Source of the DNA: Clostridia bacterium
Lineage (GTDB): Bacteria > Bacillota_A > Clostridia > Oscillospirales > CAG-272
Length of the DNA: 9,385 nt
Assembly: GCA_017407725.1 (NCBI GenBank)
Contig: JAFQWB010000048.1
Location: forward strand, 1-9,385
Reading direction: 5' to 3'
A program made the translations under genes and the position numbers. The notes under the pieces were generated by a model. It was not told where the DNA came from. It saw only the letters and a program-made list of their open reading frames with translations, and ran no database searches. Within the stretch, counting starts at the first letter, position 1, and each line of letters begins with the position of its first letter. This document shows positions 7,637 to 9,385 of this stretch, in pieces.

Positions 7637-7673
7637 TTTTTTACTCTTTTTTAAAATTTTTTTTCGTTTTTTT
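7637..7673 (-). promoter_or_regulatory. Helically spaced A-tracts upstream of the rpmE promoter (probable UP element or bend)
   Basis: On the minus strand four A runs of 6, 6, 8 and 7 bases (7637-7642, 7647-7652, 7657-7664, 7667-7673) are centred about 10, 11 and 10 bp apart and begin 5 bp upstream of the -35 box. A-tracts in helical phase bend DNA and AT-rich DNA here can contact the RNA polymerase alpha subunits, as at strong ribosomal promoters. Confidence 0.55.
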
Positions 7674-7693
7674 CAGAAATTCTCTTTTTTATC

Positions 7694-7722
7694 TTGATTA
7701 TCTTGCCGTTTATGAGTACAAT
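7694..7722 (+). promoter_or_regulatory. SigA-type promoter of the DUF2156 gene
   Basis: TTGATT (7694-7699), a 17-nt spacer, then TACAAT (7717-7722) on the plus strand. Transcription should start near 7729, leaving a leader of about 25 nt. It diverges from the rpmE promoter, with the A-tract array between the two. Confidence 0.8.
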
Positions 7723-7753
7723 AATACGTGAAATCTAATTAACGGAAGGCAAT

Positions 7754-8608
7754 ATGACGTCACACAAGCTTATAACAAGAAAGATACTTTTAAGCGACAT
7801 AAAATACTTTGACAAAAACGAGAGATCCTCTCATCTTTCATTCAGCACGGTCTTTTTATGGGGCAGCGTATACGGATATAACTGCACCGAAATAAACTCC
7901 GCACTTTTCGTGTACTACAGATACGGCGGAAAATACTATTCTTTTCCCCCGTTTGGAAAGTACGGACGCGAAGAAACAGAGCTGTTCAGAGAGCATCTCG
8001 GCGAGGACTTTTCTTTCTCGCCTGTTCCCGAGGGAGCCGTATATGATGCTCTTTCAAAATTCTGCACGAGCTTTACCGAAATGCGCGACAACTTTGACTA
8101 TATTTACAAAACCGAGGATCTTATAAGTCTTCCCGGCTCTCGCTATCACTCCAAGAGAAATCATATAGCAAAGTTTTTATCTCTTTACGGAAATGATTTT
8201 GAATACGTTAAGATAACCGAAGAAAATCTTGACATTCTTAAATCTGCCGCAGACAGACTTTACTTGCTCGATCCATCTCTTGACAAGGAAAAGAAGGCAA
8301 TCGACCTTGCAATAGAGCACTTCTCTTTCCTTTCTCTTCGCGCAGGGGTAATAGTCTGCAAGGATATCCCCATTGCTTACACGATAGGTGAAAAGATAGG
8401 CGACGAGGCTCTTATTCATTTTGAAAAGGGCGACAGAGCCTTTGATGGTGTATATCCCTTCAGCTGCAGAGAATTTGTAAAAAGAGAATTTTCAGATACC
8501 CTGATTGTCAACAGAGAAGAAGATATGGGCATAGAGGGGCTTCGCAAATCAAAGCTCTCCTATCATCCCGATCACTTTATCAAAGCCTTTATAGCATATC
8601 CCGAATAA
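7754..8608 (+). CDS. DUF2156 domain protein (phosphatidylglycerol lysyltransferase C-terminal-like)
   Basis: 284 aa, soluble, with no signal peptide or membrane segment. It matches the stand-alone DUF2156/LPG_synthase_C type with a tandem GNAT-like fold. Recognisable blocks are FDYIYKTEDLISLPGSRYHS then KRNHIAKF (114-141), the HFEKGDRAFDGVYPFSCREF segment (222-241), and NREEDMGIEGLRKSKLSYHP (253-272). In MprF this domain transfers an aminoacyl group from tRNA to phosphatidylglycerol. Stand-alone versions lack the membrane flippase, and their substrate is not generally known, so aminoacyl or acyl transfer is only an inference. The start is ATG at 7754, 4 nt after GGAAGG (7744-7749). It is a single-gene unit with its own promoter, convergent with rplS over a shared terminator. 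It is the only complete plus-strand gene in the window. Confidence 0.87.
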   Translation: MTSHKLITRKILLSDIKYFDKNERSSHLSFSTVFLWGSVYGYNCTEINSALFVYYRYGGKYYSFPPFGKYGREETELFREHLGEDFSFSPVPEGAVYDALSKFCTSFTEMRDNFDYIYKTEDLISLPGSRYHSKRNHIAKFLSLYGNDFEYVKITEENLDILKSAADRLYLLDPSLDKEKKAIDLAIEHFSFLSLRAGVIVCKDIPIAYTIGEKIGDEALIHFEKGDRAFDGVYPFSCREFVKREFSDTLIVNREEDMGIEGLRKSKLSYHPDHFIKAFIAYPE

Positions 8609-8650
8609 AAAAAGAAACCGTATGCAAGATGCATACGGTCTTCTTTTTTT
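8606..8650. terminator. Bidirectional terminator between the DUF2156 gene and rplS
   Basis: Perfect 10-bp stem (8617-8626 with 8630-8639, ACCGTATGCA/TGCATACGGT) with a 3-nt loop. On the plus strand it is followed by CTTC and seven T residues (to 8650). On the minus strand it is followed by TTC and eight T residues (8606-8613). It therefore serves both convergent genes. Confidence 0.93.
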
Positions 8651-8662
8651 CCATAGTAGAAA

Positions 8663-9004
8663 TCAGATGAGTTCCTTAACCTTAGCGTACTTACCAACTC
8701 TGTCGCGGAGATAGTAAAGCTTAGCACGGCGAACCTTACCCTTTCTTGTTGTCTCTACCTTAACTACGTGAGGAGAGTGAATGGGGAAAGTCTTTTCAAC
8801 GCCAACACCGTAAGAAACACGTCTTACTGTGAAAGTCTCGGAAATGCCCGATCCTCTCTTAGCGATAACAGTTCCTTCGAAAAGCTGAATTCTTTCTCTT
8901 GTGCCTTCCTTGATAAGATTGTGAACTCTTACGTTGTCTCCAACCTTAACAGAAGGAACCTCTTCTTTAAGCTGCTCCTGTGTAAAAGCCTTAAGTAAAT
9001 CCAT
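8663..9004 (-). CDS. rplS: 50S ribosomal protein L19
   Basis: 113 aa, the usual L19 length. The sequence runs from [20 protein letters not shown] through the family signature [20 protein letters not shown] and [20 protein letters not shown] to [20 protein letters not shown]19 lies near the 30S-50S interface of the large subunit. The start is ATG at 9004, with AAGGAGG at 9013-9019 and an 8-nt spacer. An in-frame ATG at 9136 would add 44 unrelated residues; it lies inside the promoter, upstream of the predicted transcription start near 9120, so it cannot be used. In many Firmicutes rplS follows rpsP-rimM-trmD; here it is alone with its own promoter and leader. Its terminator is shared with the convergent DUF2156 gene. 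Confidence 0.97.
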   Translation of the reverse strand: MDLLKAFTQEQLKEEVPSVKVGDNVRVHNLIKEGTRERIQLFEGTVIAKRGSGISETFTVRRVSYGVGVEKTFPIHSPHVVKVETTRKGKVRRAKLYYLRDRVGKYAKVKELI

Positions 9005-9120
9005 GGTGGCTTCCTCCTTAAATATTCCGGGCATTCGTACCGAGCCTGCAGAGGACTGCCCTATCATTATTGGCAGTATCTGCTTTTTTGGTTGCCCAAA
9101 TGTAGCTCTACTGCACAGCG
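9005..9120 (-). promoter_or_regulatory. Structured 5' leader RNA of rplS (L19 leader candidate)
   Basis: About 116 nt of leader separate the predicted start site from the rplS ATG. Three pairings are visible on the minus strand. The first is a 5-bp stem with a GCAA tetraloop (9087-9091 with 9096-9100). The second is a 6-bp stem ACTGCC/GGCAGT (9072-9077 with 9055-9060). The third is a 5-bp stem GGGCA/TGCCC (9057-9061 with 9029-9033) ending 9 nt before AAGGAGG. The second and third share bases 9057-9060, so they exclude each other. Leaders that autoregulate L19 are known in low-GC Gram-positives; assignment to that family is an inference. Confidence 0.6.
9013..9019 (-). promoter_or_regulatory. 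Ribosome binding site that fixes the rplS start
   Basis: AAGGAGG on the minus strand, 8 nt before ATG at 9004. It rules in the family-conserved N-terminus and rules out the upstream in-frame ATG at 9136. Confidence 0.9.
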
Positions 9121-9126
9121 AGATAT

Positions 9127-9155
9127 ATTTTATCATAACTTTTCAGAAAAATCAA
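9127..9155 (-). promoter_or_regulatory. SigA-type promoter of rplS
   Basis: On the minus strand TTGATT (9150-9155), a 17-nt spacer, then TAAAAT (9127-9132). The start site should be near 9120. Upstream DNA (9156-9190) is rich in A and T runs, as at the rpmE promoter, but without clear helical spacing. Confidence 0.82.
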
Positions 9156-9221
9156 TACTTTTTTGAAAAAATGTAAAAATATTTTTATAAAAGTTTCCAT
9201 CCTTATTTATAATAAAAAAAC

Positions 9222-9250
9222 TTTACAAACGGCGATTAATATGGTATAAT
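9222..9250 (+). promoter_or_regulatory. SigA-type promoter of apgM
   Basis: TTTACA (9222-9227), a 17-nt spacer, then a perfect TATAAT (9245-9250) on the plus strand. Transcription should start near 9257, about 39 nt before the apgM ATG. It diverges from the rplS promoter; the two -35 boxes are about 66 bp apart. Confidence 0.87.
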
Positions 9251-9295
9251 ATTTAATTATAGCAAACACACATAGCAAAAGACGGAGTTTATCTT

Positions 9296-9385
9296 ATGAA
9301 ATATCTTGTTGTTTTATGTGACGGAATGGCTGACAGACCTCTTGACTCACTTTCGGGAATGACCCCTATGGAGTATGCAGAAAAG
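9296..9385 (+). CDS. apgM: Cofactor-independent phosphoglycerate mutase, archaeal type (N-terminus, cut by window edge)
   Basis: The first 30 codons are visible and the frame is open at the right edge. The N-terminus MKYLVVLCDGMADRPLDSLS followed by GMTPMEYAEK matches the ApgM (alkaline phosphatase superfamily) 2,3-bisphosphoglycerate-independent mutases, which interconvert 3- and 2-phosphoglycerate in glycolysis. D9 in CDGMAD is the expected metal-binding aspartate of the superfamily; the phosphorylated serine lies beyond the window. The start is ATG at 9296, with GGAG at 9284-9287 and an 8-nt spacer. It has its own promoter. The call rests on the N-terminal motif only. The related homoserine kinase-like subgroup of this family cannot be excluded from 30 residues. 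Confidence 0.83.
   Translation, partial: MKYLVVLCDGMADRPLDSLSGMTPMEYAEK

Noticed and set aside
7637..7690. The T-rich stretch as a plus-strand terminator
   Set aside because: No stem precedes the T runs on the plus strand and no plus-strand gene ends upstream.
9005..9136. N-terminal extension of rplS from an in-frame ATG at 9136
   Set aside because: The ATG is inside the promoter, upstream of the predicted start site, and the added residues are unlike any L19.
1..9385. CRISPR arrays, tRNAs, insertion sequences, toxin-antitoxin or defence genes
   Set aside because: I found no direct repeat array, no tRNA-like cloverleaf, no transposase or recombinase motifs, and no pair of small unknown genes; all large frames are assigned to core families.

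Overview
The window looks like ordinary chromosomal core-gene territory from a low-to-mid GC Firmicute, most likely an uncultured or gut-type Clostridia (Oscillospirales-like). The reasons are strong AGGAGG-type ribosome binding sites, textbook SigA promoters with 17-bp spacers, GTG and TTG starts, the gene order dgt-dnaG-rpoD, a zinc-type L31, a MprF-C-like DUF2156 protein and an archaeal-type phosphoglycerate mutase. Lineage is inferred from style and gene order, not from a search. I see no tRNA, rRNA, CRISPR array, insertion sequence, prophage or other sign of a mobile element.

Layout. Bases 1-318 (minus): the N-terminal third or less of a lipoprotein that resembles an extracellular solute-binding protein, with its own promoter and a structured leader. 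Bases 480-5084 (minus): the macromolecular-synthesis cluster dgt-dnaG-rpoD, read from one promoter at about 5128-5156, with a 34-nt gap and then a 1-nt TAATG overlap. Bases 5257-7229 (minus): hflX followed by a YigZ/IMPACT-family gene, closed by a strong hairpin terminator at 5217-5240. Bases 7316-7522 (minus): rpmE (L31) with its own promoter, an upstream array of helically spaced A-tracts and a short leader. A hairpin between rpmE and hflX looks like a terminator, and hflX has no visible promoter of its own, so hflX is probably fed by read-through. Bases 7754-8608 (plus): a stand-alone DUF2156 protein with its own promoter, convergent with rplS across a bidirectional terminator. Bases 8663-9004 (minus): rplS (L19), with a leader of about 116 nt holding several competing hairpins. 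Bases 9296-9385 (plus): start of apgM, divergent from rplS.

Together the genes cover replication priming (DnaG), transcription initiation (RpoD), dNTP control (Dgt-like), ribosome components and ribosome rescue (L31, L19, HflX) and glycolysis (ApgM). The most unusual item is the principal sigma factor. It is 602 aa long, whereas the usual Firmicutes SigA is about 370 aa, because about 235 residues are inserted between conserved regions 1.2 and 2.1, the same place as the non-conserved region of proteobacterial RpoD. I found no convincing novel multi-gene system. The best leads are this sigma insertion and the rplS leader RNA.
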